From IMG/VR virus record IMGVR_UViG_3300032242_000155, positions 1-20,277 of that record: a DNA stretch of 20,277 bases; one strand, written 5' to 3'. The notes under the pieces are model-generated. The model was given only the letters and a program-made list of their open reading frames with translations. It had not been told where the DNA came from and searched no databases. Both the position numbers and the translations under genes were made by a program. Positions 1 through 8,202 of this stretch are shown piece after piece. The stretch is from a virus. Position 1 is the first letter of the stretch, and every line of letters begins with the position of its first letter.

Positions 1-788
1 AATGGTCAGACTACAGCGGCTCGTTCGCTCAACCGTCTGTCCAACAAGGTGCTTACAACGCTGAATTCGACCTGAAACTGATGATTTCTCCCGTGCCGTT
101 CCTTGGTATGGAAGGTGCAGTTCAGCAAGATGCCGCAATTATCCCGTTGATTGAAGCTCGTATGAACGATGCAACCAACGTGATGATGGATGCAATGGCT
201 ACCGCCCTGTACAACAACACCACCAACACACAACAGTTCATCGGATTGCCCGCTGCTGTTGCCAACTCTGGTACATACGGCAACATTGACCGTAATACCT
301 ACACTTGGTGGAAATCCTCACAGTATGCCGCTGGCTCTGTGAACCCAACTCGTCAAAACATCCTGCAATACATTTCTGGTACTGTGAAAAACGGTGCTGA
401 GATGCCTTCATTCGGTGTTTGCGGCTTTGGTACTTGGACATTGTTGGCTCAAGACTTTGTTGGTCAAGAACAATATGTCATCACCCCAGGCGCAGGTTTT
501 GACGGCGACACAAACGGCCCTCAAGCAGCTTTCCGTGCTTTGATGGTTGCTGGTGTGCCTATCTATCCAGACCCTTACTGTCCTGAAGGTACTGTGTACT
601 TCCTGAACACCAACTACTTGTCTCTGTACATCCATGAGCAAGGTTCGTTTGTGTTTACAGGCTTTGAGTCCACACTTCCTAACTGGCAAATTGGTTATGT
701 TGGTGCGGTTTTGATGATTGCCGAATTGGTGAACGTCAAGCCCAAGTCAATGACCAAGGTGACGGGTTACAACTACCTCTCACTGTAA
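1..788 (+). CDS. Major capsid protein, 3' part (5' end outside window)
   Basis: The reading frame is open from the left edge (first full codon at base 3, reading WSDYSGSFAQPSVQQGAYNA) to the TAA at 786-788, so about 261 residues of a longer protein are visible. The ATG at 81 lies inside the frame and is not the real start. The protein resembles the C-terminal part of phage major capsid proteins, probably HK97-fold. It has a mixed alpha/beta composition, a segment rich in Asn, Ala and Met around MNDATNVMMDAMATALYN, and a Gly/Pro-rich beta section ending in NVKPKSMTKVTGYNYLSL. The place in the operon, upstream of small virion-like proteins, the adaptor and the nozzle, fits a shell subunit. The family call rests on recall of similar phage proteins and gene order, not on a catalytic motif. 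Confidence 0.75.
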   Translation, partial: WSDYSGSFAQPSVQQGAYNAEFDLKLMISPVPFLGMEGAVQQDAAIIPLIEARMNDATNVMMDAMATALYNNTTNTQQFIGLPAAVANSGTYGNIDRNTYTWWKSSQYAAGSVNPTRQNILQYISGTVKNGAEMPSFGVCGFGTWTLLAQDFVGQEQYVITPGAGFDGDTNGPQAAFRALMVAGVPIYPDPYCPEGTVYFLNTNYLSLYIHEQGSFVFTGFESTLPNWQIGYVGAVLMIAELVNVKPKSMTKVTGYNYLSL

Positions 789-800
789 GGAGAAAAAGAC

Positions 801-1124
801 ATGGCTTTAGCAATGAACAAAATCATTCTGGCGAATGCAACCACCAACACTGCTGGTGCTTACTTCTCCAACGTGTCTCTGACTGCTGCAAACGCAGGTA
901 CAGTGATTCCCGCAGGTACATACCTGTTGTTTCCCGCTGCTAACGTGGTGATTACTGCCAACAACGGTTCTGCTATTACAACTCTGCTTGCCAATAACAC
1001 TGGTGGCATGATTTTGTCTGATGGCGTGAACGTGTTTGCACAATCCACTATTGCTGGCGCTGGTGCTGTGACCGCTCTCACCATAAACGGTGGTGTGAAC
1101 GTGTCTGGTACTTACAACAGCTAA
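801..1124 (+). CDS. Small virion-like protein, decoration protein candidate
   Basis: This 107-residue protein begins 12 bases after the capsid stop, with an AAGGAG ribosome site at 787-792 spaced 8 bases from the ATG. It is almost free of charged residues and rich in Ala, Thr, Asn, Gly and Val, with alternating beta-like stretches such as LTAANAGTVIPAGTYLLFPA and a Gly/Asn-rich end. No signal peptide or membrane segment is visible. The composition and the position directly after the capsid gene suggest a capsid decoration or head-completion protein, but no domain is recognised. It resembles the next gene in style (short, beta-rich, Asn/Ala/Thr-rich) without obvious direct homology. Confidence 0.7.
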   Translation: MALAMNKIILANATTNTAGAYFSNVSLTAANAGTVIPAGTYLLFPAANVVITANNGSAITTLLANNTGGMILSDGVNVFAQSTIAGAGAVTALTINGGVNVSGTYNS

Positions 1125-1135
1125 TAGGAGACGGT

Positions 1136-1546
1136 ATGAACGCAAACCATGTAGGCGCACTGTACCCAGACAGCTTTGGCAACTTTGCTGTTGGCTCTAC
1201 CAATCCTCCCGTTGCGGTGGGAAACACTGGTAACGCCATCGCAGTTATCAATACTGTCAGTACTGGCTACATCGTTCGCCGTATTACCGCTGCTAATGCC
1301 AACGGAAGTGTTGCTGCTGCCAACGTCACCATCTTTACAAGTAATGATGGTAACTTGGCAAACGCAGTTTCTAACGCAACTGTGCTCTCTAACATCACAG
1401 GCACTGGCTTGTATCAAGACTTTGGTTTGACAGCAAATACGTCAACCAAGGTTTATACAACTCCTTTGTTTGTGTGTGTGAACACAGGTGCTGCGGCAAA
1501 CAACACTGTTGATATTACAGTTTACGGTGACGTTGTATCACTATGA
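1136..1546 (+). CDS. Small virion-like protein of unknown function
   Basis: This 136-residue protein starts behind the strong ribosome site AGGAG at 1127-1131. The sequence is Ala/Asn/Thr/Val-rich and looks all-beta, for example ANVTIFTSNDGNLANAVSN and ANNTVDITVYGDVVSL at the C-terminus. It has few charged residues and no transmembrane segment. The stop codon overlaps the next start in an ATGA junction at 1543-1546, implying coupled translation. Its place between the capsid and the connector adaptor suggests a structural protein, perhaps a head decoration or fibre-like protein. No family is recognised. Confidence 0.7.
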   Translation: MNANHVGALYPDSFGNFAVGSTNPPVAVGNTGNAIAVINTVSTGYIVRRITAANANGSVAAANVTIFTSNDGNLANAVSNATVLSNITGTGLYQDFGLTANTSTKVYTTPLFVCVNTGAAANNTVDITVYGDVVSL

Positions 1547-1884
1547 CAGAAGTTGTCTACGTAACCAACAACTCCAACAAAGACTTGAACTTTGAGTACA
1601 ACTTTGTTGCGATTGAATTTCCTGTTGGCAAGACGGTAGAGATACCGCTGCAAACAGCCAAGCATGTTCTTGGTTACGGAGATGACGACAAAGAGAAGTA
1701 TCTTGTCCAGTTGGGCTTGATACGTCTTCACAGCGAACTTGAAGAAGCAACGGAGAAGTTCAGAAAGGTTGAATTTTCTGACACGCCTCCAACAAAGAAC
1801 CGCTCGTTACCCTCGGCGGTTGGCGTAGTACCTCTCCACGTTGAAAAGCGTGGTGAGGGAAAGGTCAATCAGAGGGTTGCTTAA
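1543..1884 (+). CDS. Hypothetical protein in the head-connector block
   Basis: This 113-residue protein is coupled to the previous gene through the ATGA overlap. Unlike its two upstream neighbours it is charged and looks soluble. Residues 1-60 read as a small beta domain (VTNNSNKDLNFEYNFVAIEF, then VGKTVEIPLQTAKHVLGYG), followed by a helical charged part and a basic Pro/Lys/Arg tail. The order capsid, small proteins, this gene, adaptor suggests a role in head completion or connector assembly. No family or motif is recognised, so the role is inferred from position only. Confidence 0.7.
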   Translation: MTEVVYVTNNSNKDLNFEYNFVAIEFPVGKTVEIPLQTAKHVLGYGDDDKEKYLVQLGLIRLHSELEEATEKFRKVEFSDTPPTKNRSLPSAVGVVPLHVEKRGEGKVNQRVA

Positions 1885-1896
1885 CATGAAGGTAAC

Positions 1897-2736
1897 ATGG
1901 CAACTCTCTCTTCCTACATTACGGAAGTACAGCGACTCTTGCATGATGCAAACGCTGTATTCTGGTCTACTTCGGAGCTGACGGACTACATCAACGATGC
2001 CCGTGAGCGAGTAGCGAGAGACACGGGGTGCTTGCGTACCCTGCAAATTACCTCCACCCCAATTTCCAATACTGGCGTACCTGCAAGTATTTGGACTGCT
2101 GGACAAGCCGTAACTGCTGGTCAGTTTGTCTTTTCCAACATCTTCATTTACCAAGTCACGCAATCTGGAACGCTTGGCACAACACCACCTCCCTACCCTG
2201 CTGCCAACTACACGTTCCCACCGTCCACCCCGTTCACAGACGGTACGGCACAACTGACATACTCTGGCCCTGCTGAGATTATTCCTTTTGCTACGCTGTC
2301 TAACGGTACAACGCTGGACATCCTGAACGTCAATATTTATTGGGGTAACAGTCGCATTCCTCTGCGCTACCTGCCCTGGTCAAACTTCAACGCACAACTG
2401 CGCTACTGGCAAAACTATGTCGGCAGACCCGTGTGCTTCTCTGTCTACGGACAACAGCAGATTTACATTGGCCCTGTGCCTGACCAGTCTTATGCTGTTG
2501 AGATTGACAGCACAATCCTGCCAACACCTTTGACGCAATCTGCGCCTACGGCTGTTGACCCTATTCAAGACCCCTACACCACACCTGTGGCTTTCTATGC
2601 GGCTTATAAAGCCAAGTACAAGGAACAGAGTTATGGTGAGGCTGAAATCTACAAACAAGAATATCTCAAGCATGTACAGGCAGTGTTGAACTCTGTCTAT
2701 ACAAGGCGCATCCCTGACCCCTACACCACGTTCTAA
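1897..2736 (+). CDS. Head-tail connector adaptor protein
   Basis: This 279-residue protein should sit below the portal ring and join it to the tail nozzle. The N-terminus ([20 protein letters not shown], then [20 protein letters not shown]) is the helical start typical of podovirus and SU10-like adaptor proteins, in which two helices pack against the portal. A beta-rich middle follows (about residues 60-210). The C-terminal part is helical again ([20 protein letters not shown]), as in this family. The start at 1897 is supported by AAGGT at 1888-1892. An ATG at 1886 is in another frame. The gene is followed directly by a nozzle-like protein, the expected partner. Confidence 0.75.
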   Translation: MATLSSYITEVQRLLHDANAVFWSTSELTDYINDARERVARDTGCLRTLQITSTPISNTGVPASIWTAGQAVTAGQFVFSNIFIYQVTQSGTLGTTPPPYPAANYTFPPSTPFTDGTAQLTYSGPAEIIPFATLSNGTTLDILNVNIYWGNSRIPLRYLPWSNFNAQLRYWQNYVGRPVCFSVYGQQQIYIGPVPDQSYAVEIDSTILPTPLTQSAPTAVDPIQDPYTTPVAFYAAYKAKYKEQSYGEAEIYKQEYLKHVQAVLNSVYTRRIPDPYTTF

Positions 2737-2738
2737 TC

Positions 2739-4733
2739 ATGGCAGCAGCAGAGCAAAAAAAATCTTATGCTGTCTATAAGAACTTCAAAGGCCTAAACAC
2801 CAAGGCCAATAGAACAGCTATTGACGAGGAAGAGTTCTCCTGGATTGAGAACGCCATGCCTATTGGCTTTGGCAACATCAAGATTGTTCCTGCTCAAACC
2901 ACTGTCAAAGATTCTGGTAATGCCGCTGTGTCATTTGGCAATGTAGTCACCAGTCTGACCAGCTGCAATCTGGGCTTGTCTGACTACATTCTGGCTTTTG
3001 AAGCCAACGGACGGGGTGAATACTTCAAAGTAGATACGGCTACAAAAGGAAATGTGGCTGTTACTGGCACATTCTCATCCTCAAACGTCTCTGTTGCACA
3101 GTGGAAAAACGAAGAAATCTTCATAGGCGACCCTGACAAGGGTTTGTTCACCTGGAATGGCACAGATTTACTGGCTGTAGGTGGTGTAGGGCAGATTGGC
3201 CTCACAAACAGGGGTACAGGCTATGTCACTGCGCCAGCAGTCACTATTTCAGCTCCCAATCAATCAAATGGTGTTCAGGCTACAGCCACAGCCACCATCA
3301 CAGCCAATACCGTGTCCTCTATTGCCATCACCAACGGTGGTAGCGGGTACACAGCAGCACCTACAGTGACTCTTACAGGTGGTGGTGGTAGCGGTGCAAA
3401 TGCTATTGCCCAGGTTTTGACCTTCACCAAGGGTGCGCTTGCTATTCAGGTGACAAACAGCGGGTCTGGCTACAACCCTGCTTCACCTCCAAGCGTCACT
3501 ATCACCAGTGGTGGCGGTGCAAATGCAGCAGCTACAGCCATTGTGTACGGTAATGCGGTCACACAGGTCATCATGACCAACGTGGGTGACCACTACACCA
3601 GTGTTCCTACCATTGCCATTGCCGCACCTCCCACACCCACAGGAAACACCACTGCTACAGCTATAGGTGTGCCCAATCTAGACTCTATTTCCAGCGTGGC
3701 TACCTTTTCAGGCCGTGTCTGGGTGTCTACAGGACGAACGGTGACGTATTCGTCCAGCGTCACCCCTACTGATTTCACTTCTGTGTCTGCTGGCTCTCTG
3801 ACGCTTTCAGATTCCACCTTGCACGGCAACATTCAGTACATGATGTCTGCCAACAACTTTCTGTACATCTACGGGGATGACAGCATCAACGTGTTCTCAG
3901 ACGTTAGGGTAACTACTACAGGCTCTACGCTGTTCACCAACACCAACGTGTCTGCTTCTGTCGGTAGCAAGTTGAAATACGCTGTGTTCCCTTACTTCCG
4001 TTCAGTGTTGTTCATGAACAACTACGGTGTGTATGCCCTTGTTGGCTCTACCACCAGCAAGATTTCTGACCAGCTTGACGGTATCTTTCCCTATATCGAC
4101 TTCACCAAGCCCATTACAGGCGGTCAAGTCCTGCTCAACAACATCCTGTGTGCGGCATTCAACTTCTATTTGTCTTCAACCTACCCCTACGCTACAGGTG
4201 GCAGGTATGTACAGGCGGTGTTTTTTGAAAAGAAGTGGTTTATCACCAGCCAGGGTGCGCTGACATACACAACATCTGCTCCTGTAGGCGGGTTGATTAG
4301 CTTGTATGGGGTGACAGACACGGCTTTATATAAGCTGTACGGGGATGCAACTGCAAATGTCTCTAGCCAGATACAGACATCCCTGTCTCCCATGAAAGAC
4401 CCTATCCGTACCAAGCAAGCATTAAAGTTTGGTATTGAGGCTACTCTCACTACAGGAGGCACGTTAAATGTAACCGTGGATAGTGAGAGCGGTTCTAGTC
4501 CTGTTTACACGTTGAACAACAGTGTGACTTGGTACAACAATTCAGGGACAACAATCCCTTGGCAGAACAACAGTTTGGCGACAATAGGGTGGTTGACAAG
4601 TGCGGGGTATGCCCTGTACAAGTCAGATGCACAACAGTATGGTAAGTATTTGGGTTTGACGATGACTTCTTCTGACCCTGCATTTACCATTAACACAATC
4701 GAGTTTGAACACGAATTGAGAGTGAGGTTCTAA
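2739..4733 (+). CDS. Tail nozzle / DNA-stabilisation-like protein with a repeat insert
   Basis: This 664-residue protein begins 2 bases after the adaptor stop. The N-terminus ([20 protein letters not shown]) matches the opening of beta-propeller nozzle proteins of the P22 gp10 type, which start with a short 'few or no gaps from the contig' strand pairing region. The later stretch [20 protein letters not shown] followed by TPTDF is the usual 'F.GRv.v..g..v..S....ptdF' blade signature. Between them, residues about 152-312 hold four imperfect repeats built on G-x-G-Y ([53 protein letters not shown]). No enzymatic motif is seen. The position between adaptor and fibres fits a nozzle. A distinct tail-hub role cannot be excluded. 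Confidence 0.7.
   Translation: MAAAEQKKSYAVYKNFKGLNTKANRTAIDEEEFSWIENAMPIGFGNIKIVPAQTTVKDSGNAAVSFGNVVTSLTSCNLGLSDYILAFEANGRGEYFKVDTATKGNVAVTGTFSSSNVSVAQWKNEEIFIGDPDKGLFTWNGTDLLAVGGVGQIGLTNRGTGYVTAPAVTISAPNQSNGVQATATATITANTVSSIAITNGGSGYTAAPTVTLTGGGGSGANAIAQVLTFTKGALAIQVTNSGSGYNPASPPSVTITSGGGANAAATAIVYGNAVTQVIMTNVGDHYTSVPTIAIAAPPTPTGNTTATAIGVPNLDSISSVATFSGRVWVSTGRTVTYSSSVTPTDFTSVSAGSLTLSDSTLHGNIQYMMSANNFLYIYGDDSINVFSDVRVTTTGSTLFTNTNVSASVGSKLKYAVFPYFRSVLFMNNYGVYALVGSTTSKISDQLDGIFPYIDFTKPITGGQVLLNNILCAAFNFYLSSTYPYATGGRYVQAVFFEKKWFITSQGALTYTTSAPVGGLISLYGVTDTALYKLYGDATANVSSQIQTSLSPMKDPIRTKQALKFGIEATLTTGGTLNVTVDSESGSSPVYTLNNSVTWYNNSGTTIPWQNNSLATIGWLTSAGYALYKSDAQQYGKYLGLTMTSSDPAFTINTIEFEHELRVRF
3192..3674 (+). 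repeat. Four G-x-G-Y repeats inside the nozzle-like gene
   Basis: Residues about 152-312 of the nozzle-like protein contain four degenerate units of 38-42 residues, each starting TN-x-G-(T/S/D)-G/H-Y and continuing to a P-x-V/I-x-I strand. They are separated by Ala/Thr/Gly-rich linkers. The sequence before and after reads as continuous propeller-like protein, so the repeats look like an insertion. Confidence 0.7.
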
Positions 4734-4734
4734 A

Positions 4735-6012
4735 ATGGCTGTCCCGTATACATTTGGCACTGCAACCGCTGCCATTCCCCTGTCTCAACTAGACAGTAAC
4801 TTTGCTACCCCTGTTACTATCGGTAATACCGCTGTACAGCTAGGTAACACAGTAACTTCTTTTGGTAATGTGACGCTCACTAACGTCACTATCAGCAGTG
4901 GTAATGTGACTATTACTGGTGCTAACGTAAGTGGCACTGCAAACGTATCTACGCTTGTGGTTACAAGTAATGAAACAGTGTTGGGTAATACTGCTGTAAC
5001 TGGAAATATCACAGCAAGTTTATTTACTTCTTTGAGCACATTTGGCTTCAAGAACCGCATCATCAATGGTGCAATGGTAATTTCGCAACGCAACGGAACT
5101 TCAAGCGTAAATGTGCCAGGAACTTCTTATCCCTACCAAATGGACAGATTTTATTGTGGTGGTTTAAATGGTGTTGCAACGCCATTTACATTACAACAAG
5201 TTAGTGATGCCCCAACTAATTTTGTAAATTCTGTAAAAATTACTGTCGCTAATACTGATTCGCTTTCAAACGCTGCTACAGAATACGGTATTCAACAAAC
5301 TATTGAAGCCAATAACGTAAATGATTTTAATTTAGGCTCTGCCAATGCGGTTTCTGTAACTTTGTCATTTTGGGTTAAATCTAGTTTAACTGGTACATTT
5401 GGTTTGGGTGTTCGTAATTCACCAACTTTTAATAGGTCATATGTAGCAACTTATACAATTAATTCTGCAAATACTTGGGAACAAAAAACTGTATCGTTCA
5501 CAATGGATACAACAGGCACTTGGAGCACCTCTGGCACTGGAGCGGCTATAAACATTTCATGGTCACTTGGTTGTGGAACAAATTTCAATGGCACAGCTAA
5601 CACATGGAATGCTAGTGGTGCGAACCAAACAAGTGGTTCTGTAAAATTGGTTTCTAATTCTGCAGCAACGTGGCAAATTACAGGTGTCCAGTTTGAGAAA
5701 GGCTCAACAGCAACGAGCTTTGACTACAGGCCGTATGGCACTGAGTTGATGTTGTGTCAACGGTATTATGAAACCTCAAATGGTGCTGGAGGTAAAGAAA
5801 CAAATACAGATGCGTTTGTTGTGACAACTACTTCATTAACAAACTTTCCAGCATTTACATATAAAGTTGGAAAAAGAAGCACAACAAGTCTTGTGGCTAC
5901 TATTGCTGGTGGAACGGGTGCAACATTTGTTGTGGGGCAAAGTTCTTTTTATCAAAATGCGGCTAATTCTGCGGCCTCAACCTTTGGCTGGAATGCTTCA
6001 TCGGAGTTGTAA
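4735..6012 (+). CDS. Tail fibre / receptor-binding protein
   Basis: This 425-residue protein starts 1 base after the nozzle stop. Residues 1-30 (YTFGTATAAIPLSQLDSNFA) form a typical fibre attachment end. Residues about 25-100 are a GNT/GNV-type beta repeat. Residues 105-121 (FKNRIINGAMVISQRNG) followed by YQMDRFY open a jelly-roll, carbohydrate-binding-like domain that ends near residues 318-346 with VQFEKGSTATSFDYRPYG and LCQRYYE. Both landmarks are common in phage fibre tips. A further C-terminal domain (about 347-425) follows. It is likely the host-recognition fibre. The half encoding the tip is clearly AT-richer than the base: sampled 60-base blocks give 33-35% GC against 52% at the 5' end. 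Confidence 0.8.
   Translation: MAVPYTFGTATAAIPLSQLDSNFATPVTIGNTAVQLGNTVTSFGNVTLTNVTISSGNVTITGANVSGTANVSTLVVTSNETVLGNTAVTGNITASLFTSLSTFGFKNRIINGAMVISQRNGTSSVNVPGTSYPYQMDRFYCGGLNGVATPFTLQQVSDAPTNFVNSVKITVANTDSLSNAATEYGIQQTIEANNVNDFNLGSANAVSVTLSFWVKSSLTGTFGLGVRNSPTFNRSYVATYTINSANTWEQKTVSFTMDTTGTWSTSGTGAAINISWSLGCGTNFNGTANTWNASGANQTSGSVKLVSNSAATWQITGVQFEKGSTATSFDYRPYGTELMLCQRYYETSNGAGGKETNTDAFVVTTTSLTNFPAFTYKVGKRSTTSLVATIAGGTGATFVVGQSSFYQNAANSAASTFGWNASSEL
4807..4902 (+). repeat. GNT/GNV fibre repeat, copy in first fibre gene
   Basis: Residues 25-56 of the first fibre protein carry a unit with the pattern I-G-N-T-x4-L-G-x-T-V-x3-G-N-x2-L-x-N-V-T-I. The same pattern occurs twice in the second fibre gene at 7063-7164 and 7192-7293. 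Confidence 0.65.
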
Positions 6013-6014
6013 TC

Positions 6015-6182
6015 ATGTATAAACTTTTAAAAAATCCATTTACAGGTCAAGTTGACACCATTCATCGTTTGGAAGATAACGCTTTCATTCAAGTTGGCGA
6101 AGACAATACCGACTACCAAGCCTATTTGAAATGGCTTGCAGAGGGCAACACACCAGAGCCTGCAGATGAGGGTAGCCAATAA
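6015..6182 (+). CDS. Small fibre-associated protein (55 aa)
   Basis: This short gene starts 2 bases after the fibre stop and ends in TAATG, sharing 1 base with the next start. The product begins MYKLLKNPFTGQVDTIHRLE and ends in a polar tail near AYLKWLAEGNTPEPADEGSQ. Small proteins of this form, with a pattern N-T-D-Y-Q-A-(Y/F)-L-x-W-x-A-E-G-N, are found beside tail-fibre genes in many phages. Their function is unproven, and a fibre assembly or tip accessory role is only an inference from the neighbourhood. The 5' end is AT-rich like the fibre tip before it, which suggests that the two may travel together. Confidence 0.7.
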   Translation: MYKLLKNPFTGQVDTIHRLEDNAFIQVGEDNTDYQAYLKWLAEGNTPEPADEGSQ

Positions 6183-6511
6183 TGGGAACACAAGCATTTA
6201 CAAAGACGGGTAACACGGTAGTATTTACTGCTTCTACATCTGCTCCTACGCCTATACAGGCAGTCTCTACCACGCTTGGTGGTAACCAGTACCGCATCAT
6301 CAACAGCGGTTCTGTGACTGTGTTTCTAGGCTACGGAGATACTGCTGCTGGTGCTACTGCCAACACTGCGGTTATTACCACTACAGGTACGTCTATACCT
6401 TTATTGCCAGGCACAGATGAGGTTCTCTCGTTTGTCCCTAACGCTTATTTCACTGGTATCACAAGCAGTAGCACTGCGGCTGTGTATATCGTGCCAGGTG
6501 ACGGGATGTAA
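6182..6511 (+). CDS. Small beta-rich virion-like protein
   Basis: This 109-residue protein is coupled to the previous gene by TAATG. It is Thr/Ala/Ser/Val-rich with few charges. A middle segment GGNQYRIINSGSVTVFLGYG and a C-terminal AVYIVPGDGM suggest a compact beta-sandwich. The run is similar to small phage structural proteins encoded between fibre genes. No catalytic, signal or membrane features are visible. A tail or fibre accessory is likely from position, but the family is not recognised. Confidence 0.65.
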   Translation: MGTQAFTKTGNTVVFTASTSAPTPIQAVSTTLGGNQYRIINSGSVTVFLGYGDTAAGATANTAVITTTGTSIPLLPGTDEVLSFVPNAYFTGITSSSTAAVYIVPGDGM

Positions 6512-6513
6512 TC

Positions 6514-7443
6514 ATGTTAAAGACAGTCAGCAGCATAATCAACGCTATAGGCGCTCTTAATTACAAGGGGACTTGGAACGCATCCACAAACAATCCTACG
6601 CTTACATCTGGCGTTGGGACTAAGGGTGACTATTACGTTGTGTCTGTTGCTGGCTCGACAAACCTTGATGGCGAAACATTGTGGGGTGTCGGAGATTGGG
6701 CTGCATTTAACGGCTCTACTTGGCAAAAAGTAGATGGTGGCGACTCAGGTAACTTTGTCAATATCTCTGTATCTTCTCTTACAGGGTACATGTACGGCAA
6801 CGGTACAGCAAATGTCTCTGCCTCTTCAACTATTCCTGTAGCCAACATTACAGGCGCAGTGCCCAACACGGTCAACGTGCTTGCTGGTCCAGGCCTGTCT
6901 GGTGGTGGAGCACTTACTGGCAATGTCACGCTTAATCTTGCCAATACTGCTGTTGCTCCCGCCACTTACGGTAACGCTACTGCTGTTTCTAGTTTTACTG
7001 TAGACCAGCAAGGTCGTATTACCAACGCAGGTAATGTCATCATTGCTATAGGTAACAGCAACCTTCAGAACTCTAACGTGGTGTTAGGGAACACTACCCT
7101 GACATTAGGTAGCACTGTCTCTGCTGTAGGTAACTTGTCTTTGAACAATGTCACTATCAACAGTGTTGCAGCTACCTTTCCCAACAATTACCTGACAAAC
7201 AGCACTGTCATTATTGGCAACACAACGATTGCGCTAGGTGGAAGCACTGCCAACCTGGGCAACGTAACTCTTTCCAATGTCACCATCATTGGTGGCACAA
7301 CAAACGCAAGCGTGTTCAATTTCACAGGAAACACGACCACAACCGCAACGTATGGCATAGCAAGTCTGCCTCTGCAACCTGCTGGATTCATGCAAGTCAA
7401 CCTCAACGGGACAGTAGTAAAAGTCCCTTACTACGCTGTCTGA
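6514..7443 (+). CDS. Second tail fibre protein with beta repeats
   Basis: This 309-residue protein has the layout of a fibre. Residues about 16-76 (NYKGTWNASTNNPTL, GDYYVVSVAGSTNLDG, WGVGDWAAFNGSTWQKVDGG) form a small domain often found near the start of phage fibres. Residues 125-175 carry the common fibre segment GLSGGGALTGNVTLNLANT and VDQQGRITNAGNV. Residues 184-217 and 227-260 are two copies of a 43-residue-spaced GNT repeat shared with the first fibre. The end, LPLQPAGFMQVNLNGTVVKV then PYYAV, is a common fibre C-terminus. It is probably a second fibre or a branch carried on the same tail. Confidence 0.75.
   Translation: MLKTVSSIINAIGALNYKGTWNASTNNPTLTSGVGTKGDYYVVSVAGSTNLDGETLWGVGDWAAFNGSTWQKVDGGDSGNFVNISVSSLTGYMYGNGTANVSASSTIPVANITGAVPNTVNVLAGPGLSGGGALTGNVTLNLANTAVAPATYGNATAVSSFTVDQQGRITNAGNVIIAIGNSNLQNSNVVLGNTTLTLGSTVSAVGNLSLNNVTINSVAATFPNNYLTNSTVIIGNTTIALGGSTANLGNVTLSNVTIIGGTTNASVFNFTGNTTTTATYGIASLPLQPAGFMQVNLNGTVVKVPYYAV
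7063..7164 (+). repeat. GNT/GNV fibre repeat, second fibre gene copy 1
   Basis: Residues 184-217 of the second fibre protein read LQNSNVVLGNTTLTLGSTVS and end in GNLSLNNVTINS. The unit repeats 43 residues later. Confidence 0.7.
7192..7293 (+). repeat. GNT/GNV fibre repeat, second fibre gene copy 2
   Basis: Residues 227-260 of the second fibre protein read LTNSTVIIGNTTIALGGSTA and end in GNVTLSNVTIIG. The identical spacing of the GNT, LG and NVTI elements matches copy 1. Confidence 0.7.
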
Positions 7444-7444
7444 C

Positions 7445-7669
7445 ATGGATAACCAACAAATCTTCAACGGCATAGTCAGCATTGCTGGCTTTCTTGCCGT
7501 GTACGTCATCAATACAACGACCAGACAGATTCAAAAACTGGAGGACAAAATAAATGAATTACCTAAAGAATATGTGGCAAAAGATGATTACCGCAATGAC
7601 ATTGCTGAAGTCAAAGATATTCTCAAACAAATCTTCAACAAGCTAGACAACAAGGCAGACAAAAATTGA
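7445..7669 (+). CDS. Small membrane protein with coiled-coil tail
   Basis: This 74-residue protein begins 1 base after the second fibre stop, without a clear ribosome site, so translation probably depends on coupling. Residues about 7-24 (FNGIVSIAGFLAVYVINT) form one hydrophobic segment, followed by a long charged helix (RQIQKLEDKINELPKEYVAK, then DIAEVKDILKQIFNKLDNK) with heptad spacing. That architecture recalls small phage lysis or membrane-anchoring proteins such as spanin-like or antiholin-like factors. It lies far from the lysis cassette, and no family is recognised, so the function is unknown. Confidence 0.7.
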   Translation: MDNQQIFNGIVSIAGFLAVYVINTTTRQIQKLEDKINELPKEYVAKDDYRNDIAEVKDILKQIFNKLDNKADKN

Positions 7670-7694
7670 ACATTGCATTACACTCTCATATGTT
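7666..7694 (+). promoter_or_regulatory. Candidate sigma70-type promoter for the endonuclease gene
   Basis: TTGAAC at 7666-7671 and TATGTT at 7689-7694 are separated by exactly 17 bases. Each matches 4 of 6 consensus positions. They lie just before the endonuclease ribosome site at 7703-7709. The match is modest and could arise by chance. Confidence 0.35.
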
Positions 7695-7702
7695 AAATAC
7701 AC

Positions 7703-7709
7703 AGGAGAG
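7703..7709 (+). promoter_or_regulatory. Ribosome site that fixes the endonuclease start
   Basis: AGGAGAG lies 4 bases before the ATG at 7714. An in-frame TTG at 7666 has no comparable site and would add 16 residues unlike the family start. Confidence 0.65.
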
Positions 7710-7713
7710 TGTT

Positions 7714-8202
7714 ATGGGTAGACTTTTCAAGGATAAAACTGGTCAGCGTTTTGGTCGATTGGTGGTCAAAGAACTGATTTCTAAAAAACCTGTTGCAAAG
7801 TGGGTTTGTGTTTGTGATTGTGGAAATGAGACCCAAGTTTGGGGCGGTCATTTGAAGAGTGGTGTCACTCGTTCTTGTGGTTGTTTATTGACTGATTTCA
7901 ATAAGTCAAGTCATAAAACGCATGGAATGACCAAAACAAGAACGTACAAATCATGGCGTTCAATGAAGATGCGGTGCACGTTGCCATCAATGGCTAATTA
8001 CAAGAATTATGGTGGCAAAGGTATTGGGTTTGATGAATCATGGAATGACTTCAATAAATTCTATGAAGACATGGGTGAGCGTCCAGAAGGCATGAGCTTG
8101 GACAGGATTGACAACAACAAGGGCTACAGCAAAGAAAATTGCCGATGGTCAAATGCAAAAACTCAAGCAAATAATCGTACTCAAAGGAAACCAAAAGTAT
8201 GA
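7714..8202 (+). CDS. HNH/AP2-type homing endonuclease-like protein
   Basis: This 162-residue protein is of the free-standing nuclease type common in phages. Residues 9-20 (TGQRFGRLVVKE) lead into a Cys cluster, WVCVCDCGN (C32, C34, C36) and SCGC (C55, C57), that looks like a small zinc knuckle. The second half has YKSWRSMKMRC, NYGGKGI, W110 and FNKFYEDMGERPEGMSLDRI, then DNNKGYSKENCRWSNAKTQA and NNR. The D-R-x-D-N-N...E-N-C-R-W pattern is the usual nuclease core. It would nick or cut DNA and promote its own spread. It interrupts the virion operon between unrelated small genes, has its own ribosome site and possible promoter, and overlaps the next gene by an ATGA. Activity is not shown. Confidence 0.75.
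   Translation: MGRLFKDKTGQRFGRLVVKELISKKPVAKWVCVCDCGNETQVWGGHLKSGVTRSCGCLLTDFNKSSHKTHGMTKTRTYKSWRSMKMRCTLPSMANYKNYGGKGIGFDESWNDFNKFYEDMGERPEGMSLDRIDNNKGYSKENCRWSNAKTQANNRTQRKPKV

Noticed and set aside
2755-2762. Run of eight A at the start of the nozzle-like gene
   Set aside because: The frame is intact through it and there is no alternative frame to slip into that extends the protein, so no frameshift is indicated.
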